From positions 1 through 6,583 of the forward strand of contig CAUJKG010000347.1 in NCBI GenBank assembly GCA_963205465.1: a stretch of 6,583 nucleotides of DNA, read 5' to 3'. The translations under genes and the position numbers were made by a program. The notes beneath the pieces were generated by a model. That model made no database searches, was not told the DNA's origin, and was given only the letters and a program-made list of their open reading frames with translations. The DNA is from Pseudomonadota bacterium (GTDB lineage Bacteria; Pseudomonadota; Alphaproteobacteria; Rhizobiales; Xanthobacteraceae). Positions 1 to 5,780 of this stretch are shown here, piece by piece. Position 1 is the first letter of the stretch. Each line of letters starts with the position of its first letter.

Positions 1-1025
1 CCGGCATCACGGCCGCACTCCTGCTCGGCTCGTTTGCCGAACGCACGAAGTTCGCGGCGGTCGCGCTCTTCATTCCGCTGTGGCTGACCTTCGTCTATTT
101 CCCGATGGCCCACATGGTCTGGTACTGGGCGGGCCCGGACGCGGTCGATGCCGCTGCCAAGGCGCTTGCTGCTGCGACCGATGCGGCGGCGAAGACCAAG
201 CTGCAGGCGGCGCTCGACGAGGTGATGGCCGACGGCGGCTTTATCTTCAAGCTCGGCGCGCTCGACTTCGCCGGCGGCACCGTGGTGCACATCAACTCCG
301 GCCTTACCGGACTGATCGGCGCAATCATCGTCGGCAAGCGTCTCGGCTACGGCAAGGAACTGATGGCGCCGCACTCGCTGGTGATGACGTATATCGGCGC
401 GGCGCTGCTCTGGTTCGGCTGGTTCGGCTTCAATGCCGGCTCGAACCTGGAAGCGACCGGCTCGGCCGTCGTCGCTTTCGTCAACACTTTGATGTGCCCG
501 GCCGCTGCAGCGCTCTCCTGGCTGTTCGCGGAATGGCTGACCAAGGGCAAGCCGAGCCTGCTCGGCGCGGTCTCCGGTCTCGTCGCGGGCCTTGTCGCCG
601 TCACGCCGGCTGCCGGCTTCTCCGGCATCGGCGGCGCAATCGTCCTCGGACTCATCGCGGGCGTGGTCTGCTACTTCTTCTGCACGACCGTGAAGAACGC
701 GCTCGGCTATGACGACACGCTCGACGTGTTCGGCATTCACTGCGTGGGCGGCATCGTCGGCGCGATCGGCACCGGCATCCTGGTTTCGCCGGCACTCGGC
801 GGCACCGGCGTATTCGATTACGTGACCGGCAAGGTCGGGGAATACGACATGGCCACCCAGGTCCTGGCGCAGATCAAGGGTGTTCTCGTCACCTTCGTCT
901 GGGTCGGCGTCCTCTCGACCATCCTCTTCCTCATCGTGAAGATGATCGTCGGACTTCGCCCGACGCCGGATCAGGAGCGCGAGGGTCTCGACATCACCGA
1001 TCACGGTGAGCGCGCCTACAACTAA
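1..1025 (+). CDS. amtB: Ammonium transporter AmtB, 5'-truncated
   Basis: This is the C-terminal 340 residues of an Amt/MEP/Rh family inner-membrane channel that conducts ammonium/ammonia into the cell. The reading frame is open from base 3, beginning GITAALLLGSFAERTKF, so the start codon lies outside the window. Family landmarks are clear. The signature LDFAGGTVVHINSG has the conserved Asp at 264-266 and the first pore His at 288-290. GWFGFNAGS lines the conduction path. FGIHCVGG carries the second pore His at 738-740. The tail EREGLDITDHGERAYN is the cytoplasmic segment that, in this family, responds to the PII protein GlnK. Several hydrophobic helices alternate with short loops. The loop before DFAGG is long and alanine-rich (about bases 130-250), as I recall for Bradyrhizobium-type AmtB. 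A glnK gene usually lies just upstream but cannot be seen here. A strong terminator follows. Identification is secure; only the N-terminus is missing. Confidence 0.97.
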   Translation, partial: GITAALLLGSFAERTKFAAVALFIPLWLTFVYFPMAHMVWYWAGPDAVDAAAKALAAATDAAAKTKLQAALDEVMADGGFIFKLGALDFAGGTVVHINSGLTGLIGAIIVGKRLGYGKELMAPHSLVMTYIGAALLWFGWFGFNAGSNLEATGSAVVAFVNTLMCPAAAALSWLFAEWLTKGKPSLLGAVSGLVAGLVAVTPAAGFSGIGGAIVLGLIAGVVCYFFCTTVKNALGYDDTLDVFGIHCVGGIVGAIGTGILVSPALGGTGVFDYVTGKVGEYDMATQVLAQIKGVLVTFVWVGVLSTILFLIVKMIVGLRPTPDQEREGLDITDHGERAYN

Positions 1026-1032
1026 ATTGGTT

Positions 1033-1071
1033 GGCCGGAGCGAGTTTCCGGCCCTCCTTACAAAAGTAAGG
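1033..1071 (+). other. Two tandem stem-loops in the amtB 3' untranslated region
   Basis: Directly after the amtB stop are two perfect inverted repeats. GGCCGGA (1033-1039) pairs with TCCGGCC (1047-1053) around a 7-base loop. CCTTAC (1056-1061) pairs with GTAAGG (1066-1071) around AAAA. The intrinsic terminator hairpin starts one base later. They may stabilise the 3' end of the mRNA or assist termination; that role is inference. Confidence 0.6.
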
Positions 1072-1072
1072 C

Positions 1073-1104
1073 AACCCCGGCCCGCGTGGCCGGGGTTTTC
1101 TTTT
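1073..1104 (+). terminator. Intrinsic (Rho-independent) terminator of amtB
   Basis: A perfect 10-bp stem, AACCCCGGCC (1073-1082) with GGCCGGGGTT (1088-1097), closes a CGCGT loop. It runs into a T-rich tract, TTTTCTTTT, at 1096-1104. It lies 48 bases after the amtB stop and should insulate the nitrogen-uptake unit from the downstream aminotransferase-ftsK unit. Confidence 0.9.
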
Positions 1105-1129
1105 GTCGCACCCAATGCACAAGCCCGAT

Positions 1130-1148
1130 GGTTAAACGCCCCTTAACC
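1130..1148 (+). promoter_or_regulatory. Candidate CtrA binding site (TTAA-N7-TTAAC)
   Basis: The palindromic segment GGTTAA-N7-TTAACC contains an exact match to the full CtrA site known from Caulobacter and other alphaproteobacteria: TTAA at 1132-1135, seven bases, TTAAC at 1143-1147. It lies between the amtB terminator and the aminotransferase start, 49 bases upstream of the ATG, where a promoter is expected. CtrA sites often overlap the -35 region. A weak -10-like TCTAAA at 1156-1161 lies 18 bases beyond TTAAAC (1132-1137), but this assignment is speculative. CtrA is the essential response regulator controlling cell-cycle and division genes, which fits ftsK being in the downstream unit. The motif is seen directly; its function is inferred. 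Confidence 0.6.
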
Positions 1149-1196
1149 CGCGATTTCTAAAGTTCGGCCAGCAATTTAAGGGCGATCGAGGCGGGC

Positions 1197-2411
1197 ATGG
1201 CACCAAGCGCTGAGGCCGGACAGAAGCATGCGAGCATGCGCTCGCCATTCGTGCGTCTTGCCGAGCTCCTGGCCGGTCTCGAGCCGAAAAAGCCGCTCAT
1301 CAATCTTTCCGTCGGCGAACCGCGTCACGCCATGCCGGCTTTCGTCGCGCCGGTGATCGCGACCCATATCGCGGGCTTCGCCAAATATCCGATGCTGCGC
1401 GGCACCGATCGCTTTCGCACGGCCGCCGCGAACTGGCTCGGGCGGCGCTACAAACTTCCGCGGCCGCTTAATCCCGCGACCGAAGTTCTGGTGCTGAACG
1501 GCAGCCGCGAAGGCTTGTTCTTCGCGGCCCTTGCCGCAAAGCGATTGCTCGGCGACCGCAGCAGCAAGCCCGCGATCATCGTACCGAACCCGTTCTATCC
1601 CGCTTATGGCGCCGGCGCGGACGCGACGGGTTGCGAACTGGTGGCGCTGCCCGCCGCGCGAGAAACCAACTTTATTCCCGATTACAACGCCGTCCCGGAC
1701 GAACTCTTCGCGCGCACCGTCGCAATCTATTTGTGTTCGCCCGCGAACCCGCAAGGATCGGTATTGCCGCGCGCGACGCTCGAAACCGTCATCGCGCGGG
1801 CGCGCAAACACGGGACTTTCGTCTTCGCGGACGAGTGCTATTCCGAAATATGGCTCGGCGATAACGTTCCGACCGGAGCGCTCGAAGCCTCGGGCGCGAA
1901 CTACGACAACGTAGTTGTCTTCAATTCGCTCTCGAAGCGCTCAAACCTGCCCGGCCTGCGCTGTGGTTTTGCTGCAGGCGACGAAAAGTTCATCACCGCC
2001 TATGCCGAACTTCGCAACGTCGCAGCACCGCAGGTGCCCGAACCCCTGCAGGAAGTCGCCGTCGCCGCTTATTCCGACGAATATCACGTCGAGGATACGC
2101 GCAAGCTCTATCGCGAGAAGTTCGACCTCGCCGATCGGTTGCTTGCCGGCCGCTACAAATATCACCGTCCTGACGGCGGCTTCTTTCTTTGGCTCGACGT
2201 CACCGAAATCGGCGACGACGAAACCGCCGCCAAGACGCTGTTTCAGGATGCGGGTCTGCGTGTCGTTCCCGGCAGCTATCTCGCGCGAACGACAAGCGAC
2301 GGCAACAATCCCGGCGCGGGCTATATCCGCGTCGCTCTCGTCGACAACCTAGACCTCACGCAAGAGGCGCTCACGCGTCTCGCGAACTTCCGGAAATATC
2401 GGATCAGATAA
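1197..2411 (+). CDS. dapC: PLP-dependent class I/II aminotransferase, DapC-like (N-succinyldiaminopimelate aminotransferase)
   Basis: A complete 404-residue fold-type I aminotransferase. Visible motifs are INLSVGEPRH (35-44), with the glycine-containing substrate-side loop, and VLNGSREGLFFA (99-110), which contacts the PLP phosphate. Further on are PNPFYPAYGAGA (130-141), SPANPQG with Asn184, and DECYSEIW with Asp212, the pyridine-nitrogen partner, and Tyr215. The PLP lysine is Lys247 in NSLSKRSNLPGLR, and Arg378 in YIRVALV should bind the substrate carboxylate. INLSVGEP, NPFYPAYGAGA and DECYSEIW resemble proteobacterial DapC proteins. These convert N-succinyl-2-amino-6-ketopimelate plus glutamate to N-succinyl-LL-diaminopimelate, a step toward lysine and peptidoglycan DAP. 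The ATG at 1197 has GAGG at 1188-1191 as a plausible ribosome site. Another cytosolic transamination (aspartate or similar) cannot be excluded, so the family is secure and the exact substrate less so. The stop abuts the ftsK start, implying one transcript. Confidence 0.9.
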   Translation: MAPSAEAGQKHASMRSPFVRLAELLAGLEPKKPLINLSVGEPRHAMPAFVAPVIATHIAGFAKYPMLRGTDRFRTAAANWLGRRYKLPRPLNPATEVLVLNGSREGLFFAALAAKRLLGDRSSKPAIIVPNPFYPAYGAGADATGCELVALPAARETNFIPDYNAVPDELFARTVAIYLCSPANPQGSVLPRATLETVIARARKHGTFVFADECYSEIWLGDNVPTGALEASGANYDNVVVFNSLSKRSNLPGLRCGFAAGDEKFITAYAELRNVAAPQVPEPLQEVAVAAYSDEYHVEDTRKLYREKFDLADRLLAGRYKYHRPDGGFFLWLDVTEIGDDETAAKTLFQDAGLRVVPGSYLARTTSDGNNPGAGYIRVALVDNLDLTQEALTRLANFRKYRIR

Positions 2412-4898
2412 ATGCGTCAGTCCTCCGCCCGCAACGCCAGCATCTTTCCTGAAGAGCTCGTGAGTGCGTTTCATCGCAGGGTTACCGAGTTGCGCGGTCT
2501 TGCCTTGATCGTTGCCGCAGCGTTCAGCCTCGTGGCACTCGGCACCTGGTCGGCGCAGGATCCGAGTTTCAGCTACGCCACCGACGGCACCGTGAGAAAT
2601 CTGCTCGGCCGGCCCGGCGCTGCCTTTGCCGATTTCATGATGCAGGTTTTCGGCATGGCGGCACTCGCGGTGGCTTTGCCGCTTGCGATCTGGGGCTGGC
2701 TCGTCATGACCCATCGCGCGCCGAAACGCTGGAAAATCAGAATGCTGTTCTGGTTCGGCGGCATCATCCTGGCCTGCGGGTTTGCCGCCTGCTTCCGCTC
2801 GCCCACCGGCTGGCCGCTGCCGACGGGACTCGGCGGCGCCATCGGCGATTCGATGATCTTCATTCCCTCGCTTCTGCTCGGCTCCACCGCCAATGCGAGC
2901 CGCATTCTGATGGGCTTGCTGTTCGGCATGCCGGCGGCCTTCATGCTTGGCGTCGCGCTCGGCGCGGGCTTTCCTGAAGTGCCGATCGAGAAGGCGATCG
3001 CGGCCGCCGATGAAGAAGAAGACGGCGTACGCGCAAGTCTCCTTTCGCGCGTCTCCGCGGCCTTCGGCAGCGTGTTTCATCTCTTCTATGTCGTGCGCGC
3101 GCGGCTCGCGGGCCGCCGCCAGGCGAAAGAAAAGCGCTCCTGGCGCGAGCGTATCGCTGCATTCCTCGCCCGAGAACCCGAAGTTCCGGCCGTGAAGACG
3201 CCGCGCCGCGAACCGACGCTCGTCCCCGGCAAAGGCCCGAACGCAGGCTACACGGAGCGGGAGGAAGAGGAAGGCGAGTACGAAGACGAAGAGGAATACG
3301 AAGAGGAAGAAGACGAAGAGCCTGCGGCGCCGCGGCAGAAGACATCACCGGCTGCGGCCGCTTCGCGAAAGAAACCGCGCCGCAAGGGCGGCACCTATCA
3401 TCTGCCGCCATTCGATTTGCTCGCGGCGATGACCGGCTCACGCGCGCCTGCCTTGTCGGCGAAGGCGCTCGAAGAAAATTCGCGCCAGCTCGAAAGCGTG
3501 CTCGAAGACTTCGGCGTGAAAGGGCAGGTGGTCAATGCGAGTCCCGGCCCGGTAGTGACGCTCTACGAACTCGAACCCGCACCCGGCATCAAGTCCTCGC
3601 GCGTGATCGGCCTGGCAGACGACATCGCGCGTTCGATGAGCGCGGTCTCCGCGCGTGTCGCGGTCATTCCCGGCAAGAACGCCATCGGCATCGAATTGCC
3701 GAATGCCAAGCGCGAAAAGGTCGTGTTGCGCGAGCAGCTGGAATCGAAGGATTTCCACGACACGCCGTCGAAGCTGCCGCTTTGCCTCGGCAAGACCATC
3801 GGCGGCGAGCCGGTAATCGCCGATCTCGCCCGCATGCCGCATTTGCTGATCGCGGGCACCACTGGCTCGGGCAAGTCGGTCGCGATCAATACGATGATCC
3901 TGTCGCTCCTGTACCGGCTGTCGCCTGAACAGTGCCGCCTGATCCTGATCGATCCGAAGATGCTCGAACTTTCCGTCTATGACGGCATTCCGCATCTGTT
4001 GTCGCCGGTCGTCACCGATCCGCGCAAAGCCGTCATCGCGCTCAAATGGGCCGTGCGCGAGATGGAAGAGCGCTACAAGAAGATGTCGAAGCTCGGCGTG
4101 CGTAACATCGAGAACTTCAACCAGGCCGTCGTCGATGCCGCGGCGAAAGGCAAGTCGATCAAGCGCACGGTACAGACCGGATTCGATCGCGAAACGGGCG
4201 AGGCGATCTACGAATCCGAGGAGATGGATCTCGCACCGTTGCCCTTCATCGTGGTCGTGGTCGACGAAATGGCCGACCTCATGATGGTGGCGGGCAAGGA
4301 CATCGAAGGCGCGATCCAGCGTCTCGCGCAGATGGCGCGCGCGGCCGGCATTCATCTCTTGATGGCAACCCAGCGTCCGTCGGTCGACGTCATTACCGGC
4401 ACCATCAAGGCGAACTTCCCGACGCGCATTTCCTTCCAGGTTTCGTCGAAGATCGACTCGCGCACAATTCTGAACGAGCAGGGCGCGGAGCAACTCCTCG
4501 GCCAGGGCGACATGCTCTACATGGCCGGCGGCTCGCGGATTTCGCGCGTGCACGGCCCCTTCGTCTCCGACTCCGAGGTCGAGAAGATCGTGCGCCACCT
4601 CAAAGAGCAGGGCGTACCGGAATATCTCGAGGAGATCACCGCCGAGCCGGAGGAAAGCGAGGACGGCACGGTCTTCGACAAGAGCGCGATGGGCGAGGAG
4701 GGCGGCGACCTCTACGAGCGCGCGGTCGCCATCGTGCTGCGCGACAAGAAGGCTTCCACCTCCTACGTCCAGCGCCGTCTCCAGATCGGCTACAACCGCG
4801 CCGCCTCGCTGATCGAGCGCATGGAAATGGAAGGCGTCATTTCCGCGCCAAATCACGCTGGAAAACGCGAGATTCTGGCCGGAGGTGGCGCAGATTGA
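2412..4898 (+). CDS. ftsK: DNA translocase FtsK
   Basis: An 828-residue FtsK/SpoIIIE protein, the septum-anchored ATP-driven DNA pump that aligns chromosome termini for XerCD resolution and helps assemble the divisome. Four hydrophobic segments (about 28-46, 75-99, 111-128, 165-186) form the membrane domain. A charged linker (about 190-328) includes an acidic run at 282-303 followed by a basic patch. The alpha domain starts near YHLPPFD (329-335). The RecA-like motor has Walker A GTTGSGKS (482-489, Lys488), Walker B VVVVDEMADL (Asp618, Glu619) and ATQRPSVDVITG. The insertion between them (IKRTVQTGFDRETGEAIYE) is, as I recall, typical of alphaproteobacterial FtsK. The C-terminal gamma winged helix (about 764-828) has VQRRLQIGYNRAASLIERME, the module that reads KOPS polarity sequences. 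The linker is short compared with E. coli FtsK (1329 residues). The ATG immediately follows the preceding TAA with only a weak GGA upstream, suggesting translational coupling. No defect is seen. Confidence 0.97.
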   Translation: MRQSSARNASIFPEELVSAFHRRVTELRGLALIVAAAFSLVALGTWSAQDPSFSYATDGTVRNLLGRPGAAFADFMMQVFGMAALAVALPLAIWGWLVMTHRAPKRWKIRMLFWFGGIILACGFAACFRSPTGWPLPTGLGGAIGDSMIFIPSLLLGSTANASRILMGLLFGMPAAFMLGVALGAGFPEVPIEKAIAAADEEEDGVRASLLSRVSAAFGSVFHLFYVVRARLAGRRQAKEKRSWRERIAAFLAREPEVPAVKTPRREPTLVPGKGPNAGYTEREEEEGEYEDEEEYEEEEDEEPAAPRQKTSPAAAASRKKPRRKGGTYHLPPFDLLAAMTGSRAPALSAKALEENSRQLESVLEDFGVKGQVVNASPGPVVTLYELEPAPGIKSSRVIGLADDIARSMSAVSARVAVIPGKNAIGIELPNAKREKVVLREQLESKDFHDTPSKLPLCLGKTIGGEPVIADLARMPHLLIAGTTGSGKSVAINTMILSLLYRLSPEQCRLILIDPKMLELSVYDGIPHLLSPVVTDPRKAVIALKWAVREMEERYKKMSKLGVRNIENFNQAVVDAAAKGKSIKRTVQTGFDRETGEAIYESEEMDLAPLPFIVVVVDEMADLMMVAGKDIEGAIQRLAQMARAAGIHLLMATQRPSVDVITGTIKANFPTRISFQVSSKIDSRTILNEQGAEQLLGQGDMLYMAGGSRISRVHGPFVSDSEVEKIVRHLKEQGVPEYLEEITAEPEESEDGTVFDKSAMGEEGGDLYERAVAIVLRDKKASTSYVQRRLQIGYNRAASLIERMEMEGVISAPNHAGKREILAGGGAD
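3255..3320 (+). repeat. Purine-rich low-complexity tract encoding the acidic FtsK linker
   Basis: Bases 3255-3320 encode FtsK residues 282-303, of which 18 of 22 are Glu or Asp, interrupted by Arg, Gly and two Tyr. The coding strand is 58 of 66 purines, built from imperfect GAA/GAG/GAC codon repeats with a recurring TACGAAGA element. Such a tract is prone to replication slippage and probably varies in length between strains. It is followed by a basic stretch, SRKKPRRKGG. Confidence 0.75.
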
Positions 4899-4902
4899 CG
4901 CG

Positions 4903-4939
4903 GGGGGCGAAGCCCCCAAATCGCCATAGCCGGCGGCTA
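4903..4939 (+). other. Two GC-rich hairpins after ftsK (possible weak or Rho-assisted termination site)
   Basis: GGGGGC (4903-4908) pairs with GCCCCC (4912-4917) around GAA, starting five bases after the ftsK stop. TAGCC (4927-4931) pairs with GGCTA (4935-4939) around GGC. Neither is followed by a T-run, so this is not a canonical intrinsic terminator on either strand. It could mark mRNA 3'-end stabilisation or a pause site. The rest of 4940-5042 shows no clear feature. A poor promoter-like pair (CTTACA 4983-4988, TTATGG 5007-5012, 18-base spacer) is possible but weak. Confidence 0.4.
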
Positions 4940-5042
4940 GGGAATTTCACCGCACGCAAGACCACGGGCGACAGACATCACCCTTACATTCTTCCGGCGC
5001 CCGCGCTTATGGTTCGGGGCCGGGATTTTCCGATGATTCGGC

Positions 5043-5069
5043 AATTCCAAGGACATAAATTCAAGGACA
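5043..5069 (+). promoter_or_regulatory. Duplicated Shine-Dalgarno segment upstream of lolA
   Basis: AATTCCAAGGACA (5043-5055) is repeated with one base deleted as AATTCAAGGACA (5058-5069). Each copy carries AAGGA. The second copy (5063-5067) lies six bases before the ATG at 5074 and is the natural ribosome-binding site, which supports that start. The first copy (5049-5053) is 20 bases away, too far for that ATG, and has no start codon at usable distance. Confidence 0.6.
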
Positions 5070-5073
5070 ACAG

Positions 5074-5754
5074 ATGGTTCGGCTGAAGAAGCTTTCTGCA
5101 ATCCTGATTTTAAGCGCCTTGCCGCTGGCCATGGGCGCGGCGGCGCAGGCTCCGAAACAGGCGCCGAGCAAGCAGGGGCCGACGGTCGCCGTCACCAAAG
5201 CCGGGGCCGAGCTCGACGCAAAGCAGGTCGCCTCGCTCGAGCGCGTGACCAAATTCTTCAATTCCACCGCAACGCTGGTCGGCAAATTTCATCAGGTCGG
5301 CCCCGACGGCTCGAAAACCGAAGGCATGTTTTACATGCAGCGGCCGGGACGCGTGCGCTTTCAATATGAAGACCCGAGCCCCATCGAACTGATTTCCGAT
5401 GGTTCCTCGGTCGCCGTGCGCAACCGCACGCTCGCGACGCAGGACATCTACCCCCTGTCGCAGACGCCGCTGCGTTTCCTGCTCGCCGAGAAGATCGATC
5501 TTCTGCGGGACAGCAACGTCACCGCGGTCTTTCAGGACGACATGTACATCACGGTCGTGATCGACGAGAAGTCCAGCATCGCCGGTACGCACCGCCTGCG
5601 CATGCTGTTCGGCGCGAAAGACAATCAGCTCAAACAATGGACCATCACCGATCCGCAAGGCTTCGACACTACGGTGTCGGTGTATGATCTCGATTCCAAG
5701 ACGCGTCCCGACCCGGGTCTGTTCCGGATCGATTTCACGCGGTATCAGCAATAG
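5074..5754 (+). CDS. lolA: LolA-family outer-membrane lipoprotein carrier
   Basis: A 226-residue secreted protein of the LolA family, the periplasmic chaperone that takes lipoproteins from the inner-membrane Lol transporter to the outer membrane. The N-terminus is a classic Sec signal peptide: basic MVRLKK, a hydrophobic core at about 8-20, and likely cleavage after Ala24 in GAAAQA. A hydrophilic Pro/Gln/Lys-containing stretch (about 25-45) precedes the domain. LolA hallmarks follow: FFNSTATLVGKFHQ (61-74), GMFYMQRPGRVRFQYEDPSP (84-103) with the conserved RPGR-aromatic element, then DGSSVAVRNRTLATQDIYPL and TPLRFLLAEKIDL. The domain is one antiparallel beta-rich unit and is full length. The ATG at 5074 has a well-spaced AAGGA. 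No LolB-like gene is next to it; alphaproteobacteria generally lack a recognisable LolB, so LolA may deliver cargo alone. xthA follows after 26 bases, suggesting co-transcription. Family call is firm; sequence alone does not prove cargo. Confidence 0.9.
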   Translation: MVRLKKLSAILILSALPLAMGAAAQAPKQAPSKQGPTVAVTKAGAELDAKQVASLERVTKFFNSTATLVGKFHQVGPDGSKTEGMFYMQRPGRVRFQYEDPSPIELISDGSSVAVRNRTLATQDIYPLSQTPLRFLLAEKIDLLRDSNVTAVFQDDMYITVVIDEKSSIAGTHRLRMLFGAKDNQLKQWTITDPQGFDTTVSVYDLDSKTRPDPGLFRIDFTRYQQ

Positions 5755-5780
5755 CGCGTGTTCCCGCGCAAAAAATTAGA

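Noticed and set aside
3250..3330. Possible KOPS-like G-rich motifs in the purine tract of ftsK
   Set aside because: No exact GGGNAGGG was found there; the purine bias is explained by the Glu/Asp codons.
3438..4919. 493-codon open frame on the minus strand opposite ftsK
   Set aside because: It lies opposite the most conserved part of FtsK, its translation is rich in Arg/Asp/His/Leu with no recognisable domain, and such long antisense frames are expected in high-GC DNA.
5035..5039. GANTC (CcrM methylation) site upstream of lolA
   Set aside because: GANTC also occurs repeatedly inside the coding regions, including several in ftsK, so one copy here is not evidence of methylation-dependent control.
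4895..5086. Possible 63-codon gene between ftsK and lolA
   Set aside because: It overlaps the ftsK end and lolA start, runs through the hairpins and the lolA ribosome site, and has no recognisable motif or ribosome-binding site of its own.
5754..5775. GCGCG/CGCGC hairpin between lolA and xthA as a terminator
   Set aside because: The stem is only 5 bp and is followed by A-rich, not T-rich, sequence on the + strand, so it does not fit an intrinsic terminator between two probably co-transcribed genes.
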